Below are positions 1 to 7,347 of a stretch of 11,984 nucleotides of DNA, one piece after another. Source of the DNA: Coriobacteriia bacterium (lineage in GTDB: Bacteria; Actinomycetota; Coriobacteriia; Anaerosomatales; JAENZW01); contig JAOUET010000039.1 of the NCBI GenBank assembly GCA_029858605.1, positions 1-11,984 of the forward strand, read 5' to 3'. How positions within the stretch are numbered: position 1 is the first letter of the stretch; every line of letters starts with the position of its first letter. Both the position numbers and the translations under genes were made by a program. Under the pieces are notes generated by a model. It was given only the letters and a program-made list of their open reading frames with translations. It did no database searches and was not told where the DNA came from.

Positions 1-953
1 GCCAACGGGAACACGAACCCGGAAAGCATGAAGCCCGGAAGGAAACTGATAATGAGCCCCGCCATGTTCGCGACCTCAGTCGATGACGCCCGAGCCGAGA
101 TCACCAGGCCGATGGCAAGACAGCACAGCACGAACAGGAACGTCGAGACAACGAAGGTCACGAGATCCCCGCGAAGGGGGACACCGAACACGAGGACACC
201 GACCAGAGTGATTACCGCCATGTCGACCATCCCGAGTATGACCCACGGTGTGACCTTGCCCACCATAAGTTCGCCCCGCCGAAGCGGCGACACCGTTAGC
301 TGTTCGTACGTGCCATGCTCCCGCTCGCGCACGAGTGTGACGGCCGTCTGTTGGATGGTGACGATCATGATGATGACGATCATGAGACCCGGAATGAGAA
401 AGTCTGCGGAGCGGCGTTCGGGGTTGTACCAGGTGCGCGACACGCTTTGGATGCCGCCCACCGAGGCGACATCTACCCCCTCGGCCTCGAGCCAATTGAC
501 GCGTACTTGGCGATCGATGGCGCGCGAGAGCGCGACCGAGTAGGTCTGCGCGAGCTGTGCCGAATTCGGCTCGGAACCGTCCACGAACACCGCCAGCAGC
601 GCATCCCCGCCCCGGTTCAACGCCTCGGAGTATCCCGGTGGAACCACGATGGCCACGCGCGCCTCGGAGCGGGCGAATGCCTCGTCTATCTCGGTGGTCG
701 AATCCACGTTCGCGACTACGTGGAAGAAATCGGAATGCTGGAAGTCCGCCAGGGCCTCTCGGCTCGCCTGAGTGCGGTCCTCGTCGAGCATGATGGTGGG
801 GACATTGTCCACGTCGAAGCTGATCGCGTAGGCGAACAGCAGCAGCTGCACGACCGGCATGAACAGCACCGACACGATGATTCGCGGGTCGCGTCGGATG
901 TGGATGAACTCCTTGCGCGCGATGGCCGTGATGCGTCGCAGCACGGCGATCAT
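1..953 (-). CDS. ABC-2 type permease, partial (C-terminus beyond the window edge)
   Basis: Membrane subunit of an ABC exporter of the YbhR/YbhS/YhhJ type (ABC2_membrane_3 architecture). It starts at ATG 953-951, inside an ATGA overlap with the stop of the ATPase gene, and stays open to base 1, giving 317 visible residues. An amphipathic N-terminus (RKEFIHIRRDPR) leads into TM1 at about residues 26-45. A large extracytoplasmic domain follows (about 46-185), then TM2 at about 186-206 and at least three more helices (about 234-256, 265-285, 297-317). The family-typical cytoplasmic stretch EREHGTYEQLTVSPLRRGEL lies between TM2 and TM3. The last visible residues (LSGFVFPL) match the conserved LSGFIFP-like block near the C-terminal helices, so probably only 50-60 residues are missing. 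The substrate cannot be told from sequence; relatives export drugs or other hydrophobic compounds. A partner permease or second ATPase may lie further left. Confidence 0.9.
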   Translation of the reverse strand, partial: MIAVLRRITAIARKEFIHIRRDPRIIVSVLFMPVVQLLLFAYAISFDVDNVPTIMLDEDRTQASREALADFQHSDFFHVVANVDSTTEIDEAFARSEARVAIVVPPGYSEALNRGGDALLAVFVDGSEPNSAQLAQTYSVALSRAIDRQVRVNWLEAEGVDVASVGGIQSVSRTWYNPERRSADFLIPGLMIVIIMIVTIQQTAVTLVREREHGTYEQLTVSPLRRGELMVGKVTPWVILGMVDMAVITLVGVLVFGVPLRGDLVTFVVSTFLFVLCCLAIGLVISARASSTEVANMAGLIISFLPGFMLSGFVFPL

Positions 954-2023
954 CGGTCGTCACCGTCTTCGTCGAGGCTCGCCTCTCCGATCGCGTCTCT
1001 TGCCGCAGGTTCGGATTGCCCGGACGCATCCTCCTCGTCACGAGGTCTATCGACTTCGGCCAAGTACGCGAATGTGGCCTCCATGTCGACGGGCGTCGGC
1101 TGTATGTCGCCGGGTTCGAGTCCGGCTCGCCGAAGGCTGTCGGCCAGCGTGCGCTCGTCTGGTCCGTCCGGCTCGGTCAGGATGCGCAGGGTCTCTCCGA
1201 AGATGGTTGCCGAGGCGACGCCCGTGATCTTCTCGAGGACTCGAAGCGCGGCACGCTGCTCCTCGACGACGACTTCGTACAGCGTCCCCGGAAGACGGGC
1301 CTTGAGCCCGACAGGGTTGTCCATCAGCGTTATGCGGCCGCGATCCATGAACGCAACCGTCGTGCAGCGCTCGGCTTCGTCCATGTAGGGGGTTGCCACG
1401 AAGACCGTGATGCCCTGCCGGCGCAGTCCGGCGATGATTCGCCAGAACTCCCTTCGCGCGACCGGATCCACGCCGGTCGTCGGCTCGTCTAGAAGCAGCA
1501 AGTCGGGTTCGTGGATGAGCGTCACCGCCAGGGCCAACTTCTGCTTCATGCCGCCCGACAGATACTGCGCCTGCCGGTGCTGGAATTCGAGAAGGTTGCC
1601 GAACTCCAGCAGCCGAAACGAGCGCGCGTCTATCTCCCGCCGATGCACCCCCCTAAGTTCGGCGAAGAACTCCAGGTTCTCGCGAACGGTGAGATCGCCA
1701 TAGAGACTGAACGTCTGGGACATGTAGCCGATGCGCGGCGTGACCCGCTTCGGGGCTTGAGTGACCGAGCATCCGAACACGAGGGCCTCGCCCTCGGATG
1801 GCGCGAGCACGGTCGCGAGCATGCGTATGAGAGTCGACTTCCCCGCCCCATCAGGCCCCACGAGGCCGAAGACCTCGCCCGGTTGCACAATGAGGTCGAC
1901 GCCGTCGACTGCGGTGACATCTTCGCCGAAGCGTCGCGCAAGACCCCGCGCATCGATTGCCGGGCCAGAAGCCTCGGGCCCGCACTCGGTCTCCTCGGCC
2001 GATATGTCGAGGCTCTCGGGCAC
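950..2023 (-). CDS. ABC transporter ATP-binding protein, YbhF-like
   Basis: Cytoplasmic ATPase that would power the adjacent permease. The protein is 357 aa. It starts at GTG 2023-2021, sharing one base with the TAG stop of the upstream adaptor gene (TAGTG), with GGAG five bases before the start. Visible motifs are Walker A GPDGAGKST (56-64), the Q-loop glutamine in YMSQTFSLY (Q103), the signature LSGGM (155-159), Walker B LLLLDEP (175-181) and the D-loop region TTGVDP. Where the switch histidine usually stands (STHYMDEAE in related exporters) this protein has ATPYMDEAE, with Pro212 in place of His. Domains of the first-half YbhF type often look like this, but there a second nucleotide-binding domain is fused or encoded nearby; here only one is visible. 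A C-terminal region (about 240-325) resembles the regulatory tail of these ATPases and is followed by a very acidic, probably disordered end. The stop is TGA. Confidence 0.93.
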   Translation of the reverse strand: MPESLDISAEETECGPEASGPAIDARGLARRFGEDVTAVDGVDLIVQPGEVFGLVGPDGAGKSTLIRMLATVLAPSEGEALVFGCSVTQAPKRVTPRIGYMSQTFSLYGDLTVRENLEFFAELRGVHRREIDARSFRLLEFGNLLEFQHRQAQYLSGGMKQKLALAVTLIHEPDLLLLDEPTTGVDPVARREFWRIIAGLRRQGITVFVATPYMDEAERCTTVAFMDRGRITLMDNPVGLKARLPGTLYEVVVEEQRAALRVLEKITGVASATIFGETLRILTEPDGPDERTLADSLRRAGLEPGDIQPTPVDMEATFAYLAEVDRPRDEEDASGQSEPAARDAIGEASLDEDGDDR

Positions 2024-2805
2024 TAGAACTCCACGTCGACAGGCATGCCGGGCTTCAAGGTGTCCCCGATGTTGTCGACTTCGAGGCGCACCTTGTAGAC
2101 GAGCTTGACGCGTTGCTCCTCGGTCTCGATGTTCGACGGCGTGAATTCGGCCTCGTCGGCGATGTAGACCACTTTGGCGCTGAATTCGCGATCGGAACCC
2201 TCCGCCGCCACCTTCGCCCCGGCGTTGAGCTTGACGTCAGCGATTCGCGTCTCGGGGATGTAGACCGTCACGTACAGGCTCTTCAGGTTCGAGAGTGTCG
2301 CGAGCGTCTTGCCGGGCGACGCGTTCTCGCCCACTGTGGCGACGACCTCCGATAGCACGCCCGCGGTCGGTGCCGAGATCGTGGCGTAGCCCGCCTGGAC
2401 CTGGCTCATGCGCAGGGCGGCGTTCGCTTGGTCGACGCGAGCTTCCGCCTGCCTGATCTCTTCGTTCGCAGCGTCGTCCTTCCTCGCCTGGTCCAGTGCC
2501 GCCTGGGCTGCGTCGACACCCGCCTGGGCCTGCTGCACCTGGAGCTGGAGCAACTCGTCGTCAAGCGTGAACAGCACCGTGCCCGATGCGACGGTCGCCC
2601 CCTCGCTTGCGACGACGGAGTCGATCCGCCCGGCTATGACCGAGCTGACGACGATCTTCTCGGCCTCCACTGTGCCGCTGGCCGACAGGGGACCTCCGTC
2701 ACCCTCGGCTCCTTCTCCGAAGTTGGCCCAAAGCCACCATCCGCCGGCTCCAAGGGCTGCAACGACGACTAGGGCGATGACGATTACGATGATTCGCGTC
2801 CTCAT
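2023..2805 (-). CDS. HlyD/YbhG-family membrane adaptor of the exporter
   Basis: Adaptor (membrane fusion) protein for the ABC exporter, 260 aa. It starts at ATG 2805-2803 with a strong GGAGGAG site just upstream; an upstream in-frame ATG (2862) would overlap the preceding gene and lacks such a site. An N-terminal anchor (about residues 4-27, very rich in I, V and A) is followed by a short acidic linker. A first half of a biotinyl-lipoyl-like fold comes next (about 41-82), then an alpha-helical hairpin (about 83-137, QVQQAQAGVDAAQAALDQAR), the second lipoyl half (about 140-172, ISAPTAGVLSEVVATVGE) and a beta-barrel domain ending in LKPGMPVDVEF. The block AEFTPSNIETEEQRVKLVY is typical of the YbhG/YhiI subgroup. 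The helical hairpin is short, as in adaptors that need not reach far from the membrane. The stop TAG overlaps the ATPase start, indicating translational coupling. Confidence 0.92.
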   Translation of the reverse strand: MRTRIIVIVIALVVVAALGAGGWWLWANFGEGAEGDGGPLSASGTVEAEKIVVSSVIAGRIDSVVASEGATVASGTVLFTLDDELLQLQVQQAQAGVDAAQAALDQARKDDAANEEIRQAEARVDQANAALRMSQVQAGYATISAPTAGVLSEVVATVGENASPGKTLATLSNLKSLYVTVYIPETRIADVKLNAGAKVAAEGSDREFSAKVVYIADEAEFTPSNIETEEQRVKLVYKVRLEVDNIGDTLKPGMPVDVEF

Positions 2806-2824
2806 GACTCCTCCGCTCGGTGCT

Positions 2825-4024
2825 TCATGGACCCGTGGTCGCAAGCGTATCGATGGACACATCGACCGGCGTTCCCGGTGGGGGAACCCGGCTCCCGTAG
2901 ATGACGATCGAGACCTCGAGGCCTCGAGCGAGATGGATTACCTTCGTCGCGAAAGACGTCGGAACGTAGTCGTATTCGTTGCCGATCTCGACGACGGCGC
3001 CGGCGAGTACGTTGTCGGGCATCGAGTCGGCCTTCACGCGTGCCGAGGATCCCCGCGTGATGAGTTCGCGCTCCTTAGCGGTCACGTACGTCTTCACCAC
3101 CGTTGCCCGGGAGGGACGGATCGTGACCAGAGGCGTGCCTGCCGTCACCACCGTTCCGGTCGCAACGGAACTGGTGACCACACCGGCGACGGGTGCGGTG
3201 ATGACGCTGCGCGCTCGCTGAGCTTCGGCGATCTGCGCGACCACATCGAGCGCGTTCGCGATGGCCTCCATCGCTCGAGTGAGCGAATCCAGCGCGGTCA
3301 CCGCACTTTGTACGTCTGCCGAAGCCTCGTCAAGCTCCTGTCGTGCCGAGTCGAGTTCTTGGATTGCGGTGTCGATCTCGGCGATCGCCGCCTCGAGTTC
3401 CGCAACCTTGTCGGCGGGGTCCGGAGTGCCCGTCGGGACCGGCGTCCCGACGAGGAACCGGGCCTGGTCGAGCTGAAGCTGCAGGTCTATGCGTTGGATC
3501 TGCAGCTCGGCAGTCCTCGACGAGATTCCGGACCGCTCATCCTCGATATCGGAGACTCCCTCGGACGCTTCCTGGCTGCGCTGGCCTACCGCGGCCAAGT
3601 CTGCGCGGGACACGCTGGCTGCGGCGCGTGCTTGCTCGGCATCGGCTGCCAGAACGGCGTCATCGAGGATCATCAAGGTCTGTCCGGCGGTCACGGCATC
3701 CCCCGGTCGGACGCCGACCGTCGCGACACGGTTCCATTGTTGGGCGGCAGCCCCACCATCGACTCCAACGGGCGTCTCGGCGCCGCCGATCGCGGGAGTC
3801 TCCTCCACAGATGCGAAGCCCGCCTCGATGTCGGGTGTCGGCACCGGCAGCTGCGGCGCTGCGACCTCGACGACATCGTCGGCGACGGTACCCGTGAGCT
3901 CTAGAGTCTTCGGCGTTCTTTCGGCGCATGCGGGTGACAGGGAGGACGCGAGCAGCAAGACCACCAGAGTCGCACGAACGCGCAACCCCTTGTCTGATGC
4001 CGGTATGCGTGAGGTGTCGCTCAC
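2825..4024 (-). CDS. Secreted or lipoprotein-like HlyD-type adaptor with long coiled coil
   Basis: First gene of the exporter operon, 399 aa from GTG 4024-4022. This start has GGGGG five bases upstream. The in-frame ATG codons at 4048 and 4105 lie within or upstream of the promoter, so they are unlikely starts. A positively charged N-terminus and hydrophobic segment (about residues 18-30, LVVLLLASSL) end in SPACAE: either signal peptidase I cleavage after ACA or a non-canonical lipobox with Cys33. After a proline-rich linker come a lipoyl-like half (about 96-124, VGVRPGDAVTAGQTLMILDD), a long helical region (about 125-272) broken at about 193-205 by a loop of the form VGTPVPTGTPDP, a second lipoyl half (ITAPVAGVVTSSVATGTVV, 275-293) and a barrel region. 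It resembles HlyD/MacA-type adaptors but is more divergent than the downstream adaptor. The gap to that gene is 19 bases. The stop is TGA. Confidence 0.85.
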   Translation of the reverse strand: MSDTSRIPASDKGLRVRATLVVLLLASSLSPACAERTPKTLELTGTVADDVVEVAAPQLPVPTPDIEAGFASVEETPAIGGAETPVGVDGGAAAQQWNRVATVGVRPGDAVTAGQTLMILDDAVLAADAEQARAAASVSRADLAAVGQRSQEASEGVSDIEDERSGISSRTAELQIQRIDLQLQLDQARFLVGTPVPTGTPDPADKVAELEAAIAEIDTAIQELDSARQELDEASADVQSAVTALDSLTRAMEAIANALDVVAQIAEAQRARSVITAPVAGVVTSSVATGTVVTAGTPLVTIRPSRATVVKTYVTAKERELITRGSSARVKADSMPDNVLAGAVVEIGNEYDYVPTSFATKVIHLARGLEVSIVIYGSRVPPPGTPVDVSIDTLATTGP

Positions 4025-4046
4025 ACGTGCCCCCGTTCGAACTTGC

Positions 4047-4074
4047 ATGGTAGAGCAACCGGGAATGCTGTCAA
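4047..4074 (-). promoter_or_regulatory. Sigma-70-type promoter of the exporter operon
   Basis: Read on the minus strand, a perfect -35 box TTGACA (4074-4069) is followed by a 16-bp spacer and TACCAT (4052-4047), which matches the -10 consensus at four of six positions. Transcription would begin near 4040, leaving a leader of about 15 bases that carries the GGGGG ribosome binding site of the GTG start at 4024. I saw no convincing repressor operator overlapping it. Confidence 0.65.
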
Positions 4075-4239
4075 CGGCGCGCGGTGCCGCGGGCGCTCGG
4101 AGCACGCGACTACACGTTCCAATGCAGCGCCTGCCGCCTTCAAGTCATACCCCAAAGGCTGTGACTGCTTCGCATTCTGATTCGACTGGGCCAAGGGCCT
4201 GCGTGCGCCACGACTAGCGCGAACCGCGCTCGTCAGGCA

Positions 4240-4245
4240 TACTAT
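4240..4245 (+). promoter_or_regulatory. Possible -10 element for purA
   Basis: TACTAT (four of six matches to TATAAT) sits in the otherwise GC-rich region upstream of purA. No good -35 box lies 16-18 bases before it. If it is used, the transcript starts near 4252 and has a leader of about 110 bases. Confidence 0.3.
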
Positions 4246-4250
4246 CGCGG

Positions 4251-4340
4251 GCACCGGCCTGAGAAGCGCTGGTGCTCGGCGTGTCGCCTGGAGCAGGCGG
4301 AGCGCCCGGTCCGGGAGCGGCGGCAAGGGTCCGCGGGACC
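4251..4340 (+). promoter_or_regulatory. Hairpin-rich leader upstream of purA
   Basis: Four inverted repeats follow one another in the presumed purA leader. The first has arms 4251-4258 and 4268-4275 (GCACCGGC with GCGCTGGTGC region, one G-U pair, 9-base loop). The second is CGCCTG / CAGGCG (4285-4290 and 4294-4299, loop GAG). The third is CCCGG / CCGGG around T4310. The fourth is GGTCC / GGACC (4328-4332 and 4336-4340, centre GCG). The last one ends 22 bases before the purA ATG. No U-run follows any of them, and I do not recognise a known riboswitch class. The region is GC-rich, so some of this pairing may be chance. Confidence 0.35.
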
Positions 4341-4362
4341 GAGCACAAGGGAGCCACACCAC

Positions 4363-5652
4363 ATGGCCGGCATCGTCCTCGTCGGCGCCCAGTGGGGCGA
4401 CGAAGGCAAGGGCAAGATCACGGACCTGATAGCTGACGACTTCGACTACGTCGTTCGCTTCCAGGGCGGCAACAACGCTGGGCACACGGTCATCCACGCG
4501 GGCCGCACGCTCAAACTTCACCTTATCCCGAGCGGGATCATGTACCCGCATATCACGCCCATTATCGGCAACGGTGTAGTCATCGACCCGAAGGTCCTGC
4601 TCGAGGAGATGGACGAGTTGCGCGAGCAGGGCCTGTCCACGCACCGGCTCCTCATCTCATGCAACGCGCACCTGATCATGCCCTACCATCGCGACCTGGA
4701 CGGGGCCAGCGAAAGGCGTCTCGGCAAGCTTGAGATAGGGACCACTCGTCGCGGCATCGGCCCCGCCTACATGGACAAGGCCTCACGCATGGGCCTGCGC
4801 GTGCAGGATCTCACCGACGAGCACATCTTCCGCAAGAAGCTCGATGCTGCGCTCAGCGAGAAGAACGACATCCTCTCGAAGGTCTACGGTCTGCCGACCT
4901 ACACCGTCGACCAGATCGCCGAGGAGTATCTCGCGTACGCCGAGCGCATCAAGCCCTACATCGCGGAGACCTCGACGCTGATCAATCGCGCACTCGCTGC
5001 CAGCCAGTGGGTCCTCTTCGAGGGTGCTCAGGGGACGCTCTTGGACATCGACCACGGCACCTACCCCTTCGTCACCTCTTCCTCGCCGACGGCGGGCGGC
5101 GCCTGCACGGGCACGGGAGTCGGGCCGAAGAAGATCGACAGGGTTCTCGGCATCGCCAAGGCCTACATCACGCGCGTCGGATCGGGACCGTTCCCGACGG
5201 AACTCCACGACGAGACCGGTCGCCACCTGATCGATGTAGGCAATGAGTATGGTACGACCACGGGGCGTGAGCGCAGAGCCGGCTGGTATGACGGCGTCAT
5301 CGTGCGCTACGCGGTACACGTGAACGGCCTCACCGATCTCATAATCACGAAGCTCGACGTGCTCTCGCAGTTGGAGACGATCAAGGTGTGTGTCGCCTAC
5401 GAGCACGAGGGACATCGCTACAACGAGTTGCCCTGTCACCAGAGCACGTTCCACCATGCGCGGCCGATCTACGAAGAACTTCCGGGTTGGCGGTCCGACA
5501 TCACACAGTGCAAGACTTTCGAAGAGCTGCCGGCAGCGGCCCGAGACTACGTTTCTTTCATCGAGGACCTGGCAGAAGTACCCGTTGCGATGATCGCAGT
5601 GGGTCCGAGTCGGGAACAGACGATCATGAGACGCTGGAAGGGACGCGTGTAG
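4363..5652 (+). CDS. purA: Adenylosuccinate synthetase
   Basis: Catalyses the first step from IMP to AMP: GTP-dependent condensation of IMP with aspartate to adenylosuccinate, in the cytoplasm. The protein is 429 aa, normal for bacterial PurA. The start ATG has GGGAG about 9 bases upstream. The N-terminal GTP-binding motif WGDEGKGK carries the catalytic Asp13, and NNAGHT carries His41, matching the E. coli enzyme's catalytic pair in position. Further family blocks are LHLIPSGI, the IMP-contacting TTRRGIGPAY, FEGAQGTLLDIDHGTYPFVT, GPFPTEL, the aspartate loop region TTGRERRAGWYD and the guanine-specificity block TKLDVL. The C-terminus ends normally (VGPSREQTI). It is divergent from the exporter operon and is followed by 134 bases before the glycosyltransferase gene, which has its own promoter-like element. 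Confidence 0.99.
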   Translation: MAGIVLVGAQWGDEGKGKITDLIADDFDYVVRFQGGNNAGHTVIHAGRTLKLHLIPSGIMYPHITPIIGNGVVIDPKVLLEEMDELREQGLSTHRLLISCNAHLIMPYHRDLDGASERRLGKLEIGTTRRGIGPAYMDKASRMGLRVQDLTDEHIFRKKLDAALSEKNDILSKVYGLPTYTVDQIAEEYLAYAERIKPYIAETSTLINRALAASQWVLFEGAQGTLLDIDHGTYPFVTSSSPTAGGACTGTGVGPKKIDRVLGIAKAYITRVGSGPFPTELHDETGRHLIDVGNEYGTTTGRERRAGWYDGVIVRYAVHVNGLTDLIITKLDVLSQLETIKVCVAYEHEGHRYNELPCHQSTFHHARPIYEELPGWRSDITQCKTFEELPAAARDYVSFIEDLAEVPVAMIAVGPSREQTIMRRWKGRV

Positions 5653-5720
5653 GTTTCGTGGCGTCAGCCGCGGGCATACAGTTACGTATCACCCACATTC
5701 GTGCGCCCCACCGCAACCGT

Positions 5721-5729
5721 TGGTAGAAT
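5721..5729 (+). promoter_or_regulatory. Extended -10 promoter element before the glycosyltransferase gene
   Basis: TGG followed by TAGAAT gives an extended -10 (TGn plus five of six matches to TATAAT) in the purA to glycosyltransferase gap. No good -35 box is visible, which is common for extended -10 promoters. The transcript would start near 5736, and its leader contains a small hairpin (GTGTC 5738-5742 with GACAC 5755-5759). Confidence 0.45.
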
Positions 5730-5786
5730 GATTCGGCGTGTCTTTGTGGGGGAGGACACAGCCACACCGACCTGAGAGGTTCGTTC

Positions 5787-7319
5787 GTGACCAAGTCTTG
5801 GACCAAAGAGCACAAGGGTGTCCTGGTGTTTGCAGACGCGATTCCCGGGGCGCTTACGTGGATAGCGTTCTTCTCGGCGTTGGTCGGCCTCCTCGTCTTT
5901 CCCAGGGCCTGGCTGACGTTCTGCGCGTGCTTCATGTGCTACTTCGTGCTTCGGATGGTGTTCACTCTCGTCTTCTACGTCACGGGTGAGTACCGAATCC
6001 GTTCGTGGGAACGCTGCGACTGGACGGCAGGCGAGCATTCGGCCGGACCCGGCGGCTTCAGCCCGGCGGAGGCGTGGCACGTCGTGATCGTGCCCAACTA
6101 CAAGGAACCTGTCGAGATTCTCGAGCGCACGCTCGATGGTCTGGCGATACAGCACCGAGCGGCAGAGCGGGTGGTCGTCGTTCTAGGCATGGAGGAGCGC
6201 GAGTCAGGTTCCGCCGAGAAGGGCCGCATACTTGCCGAGAAGTATGCGGACCGGTTCGCCCGCGTTCTCGTCACGGTGCATCCGGGCGGTTTGCCCGACG
6301 AGCTTCCCGGGAAGTCATCGAACCAGTCGTGGGCGGCAACGGAGGCGTACGAGGTGCTCGCCAACGAGATGGACGTGCCCCTCGATCGCATGACCGTGAC
6401 GTCGTGCGACGCGGACTCCGTGTTGCACCCGCGCTACTTCGCGGCCGTGTCGAAGATGTTCGCTCTCGACACGCGGCGCCACGCTCGATTCTTCCAGGCT
6501 CCGCTCTTCTACACCAACAACCTGTGGCAGGTTCCCGGGCCGACTCGCTTCACGATGTGGCTCGGGCATGCTTGCCAGCTAGCGGAACTCGCGGTGCCTT
6601 TCTACGAGCCACTCCCCATTTCCACGTACACCCTGAGCCTCCAGACCGCCGCTGAGGCTGGCTGGTGGGATCCGATGGTGATAGCCGAAGACTGGCATAA
6701 CTACCTGAACGTGATGTTCGAGCGCCGCGGCGACGTCAAACTGTTGCCCGTCTTCCTTCCGACGCGCGGGGATGCGACCGACGGCGACTCGTTCTTCTCG
6801 GGTCTAAAGAACCGGCACGACCAGGTGATGCGGCATTCGTGGGGTGCGGAGGATTGCGCGTACGTTCTGCGGCGCATCGTGAAGGAACGCCATTTCCACG
6901 GCCCGGCGATCTTCCGGTTCGTCCAAGTCCTGCACGATCACGTGATGCGCACCGCTGGCTGGTTCCTGGTCATCAGCACTTACTTGCTCGTTCCTCTCGC
7001 GAAGCCGGTCTATGCGGCGTCCATGACGCGAGTGATCGTGGTCGATCACGGCATCCCGATTCTGCCGTACGTGCTGGGCACCGGAGCCGTGGCCCTGGTG
7101 ACCACCGTGGCGATGCAGGTAGTTCGCTTCCCTCCGCCCGGCGGGTGGAAGTCGCCCAAGCTCGTACTGGAACTCGTCTTCCATTGGCTTACAATGGCCT
7201 TCTTCGGCTTCTATCTGGGCGCGCTTCCTGCGTGGAGGGCTCAGACGAGACTCATGTTCGGGATTCCGCTCGTCTACAAGGTCACGCCGAAGCGAGCGGT
7301 CCGGGAAGCGGCGGCCTAG
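5787..7319 (+). CDS. Membrane glycosyltransferase, GT2 (cellulose synthase-like)
   Basis: Predicted integral-membrane family 2 glycosyltransferase of 510 aa, acting at the cytoplasmic face with a nucleotide-sugar donor; product unknown. The start is GTG 5787 with AGAGG seven bases upstream. Two N-terminal membrane helices (about residues 20-40 and 44-66) precede the catalytic domain. Motifs are VVIVPNYKEPVEILERTL (about 99-116, donor-binding start of the GT-A fold), SCDADS (206-211, metal-binding DxD), EDWHNYLN (301-308, candidate general base Asp302) and QVMRH (346-350) where processive synthases have QxxRW. Three further membrane helices follow (about 388-412, 425-447, 458-484). It lies between purA and purD; purD starts 28 bases after its TAG stop, so the two probably share a transcript. 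No partner genes for a known polysaccharide pathway are visible. Confidence 0.87.
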   Translation: MTKSWTKEHKGVLVFADAIPGALTWIAFFSALVGLLVFPRAWLTFCACFMCYFVLRMVFTLVFYVTGEYRIRSWERCDWTAGEHSAGPGGFSPAEAWHVVIVPNYKEPVEILERTLDGLAIQHRAAERVVVVLGMEERESGSAEKGRILAEKYADRFARVLVTVHPGGLPDELPGKSSNQSWAATEAYEVLANEMDVPLDRMTVTSCDADSVLHPRYFAAVSKMFALDTRRHARFFQAPLFYTNNLWQVPGPTRFTMWLGHACQLAELAVPFYEPLPISTYTLSLQTAAEAGWWDPMVIAEDWHNYLNVMFERRGDVKLLPVFLPTRGDATDGDSFFSGLKNRHDQVMRHSWGAEDCAYVLRRIVKERHFHGPAIFRFVQVLHDHVMRTAGWFLVISTYLLVPLAKPVYAASMTRVIVVDHGIPILPYVLGTGAVALVTTVAMQVVRFPPPGGWKSPKLVLELVFHWLTMAFFGFYLGALPAWRAQTRLMFGIPLVYKVTPKRAVREAAA

Positions 7320-7347
7320 CACACTTGCTGCCGGTCGGGAGAGGCGC

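Noticed and set aside
76..1041. Long minus-strand open frame of 321 codons overlapping the permease
   Set aside because: Its product is Arg/His/Gly-rich without recognisable motifs. The overlapping frame from 953 to the window edge encodes an unmistakable ABC-2 permease.
2408..3904. 498-codon plus-strand open frame antisense to both adaptor genes
   Set aside because: The minus-strand frames give coherent HlyD-type proteins with ribosome binding sites and a promoter. The antisense product has low-complexity composition typical of shadows in GC-rich DNA.
4251..4340. ZTP (pfl-type) riboswitch upstream of purA
   Set aside because: GCCTGGAGCA slightly resembles the conserved 3' block of pfl motifs, but the required upstream conserved half and pseudoknot partners are not found.
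5738..5989. Short open frame starting at GTG 5738 ahead of the glycosyltransferase
   Set aside because: It overlaps the N-terminal membrane helices of the glycosyltransferase in another frame, has no ribosome binding site and gives a Pro/Arg-rich product.
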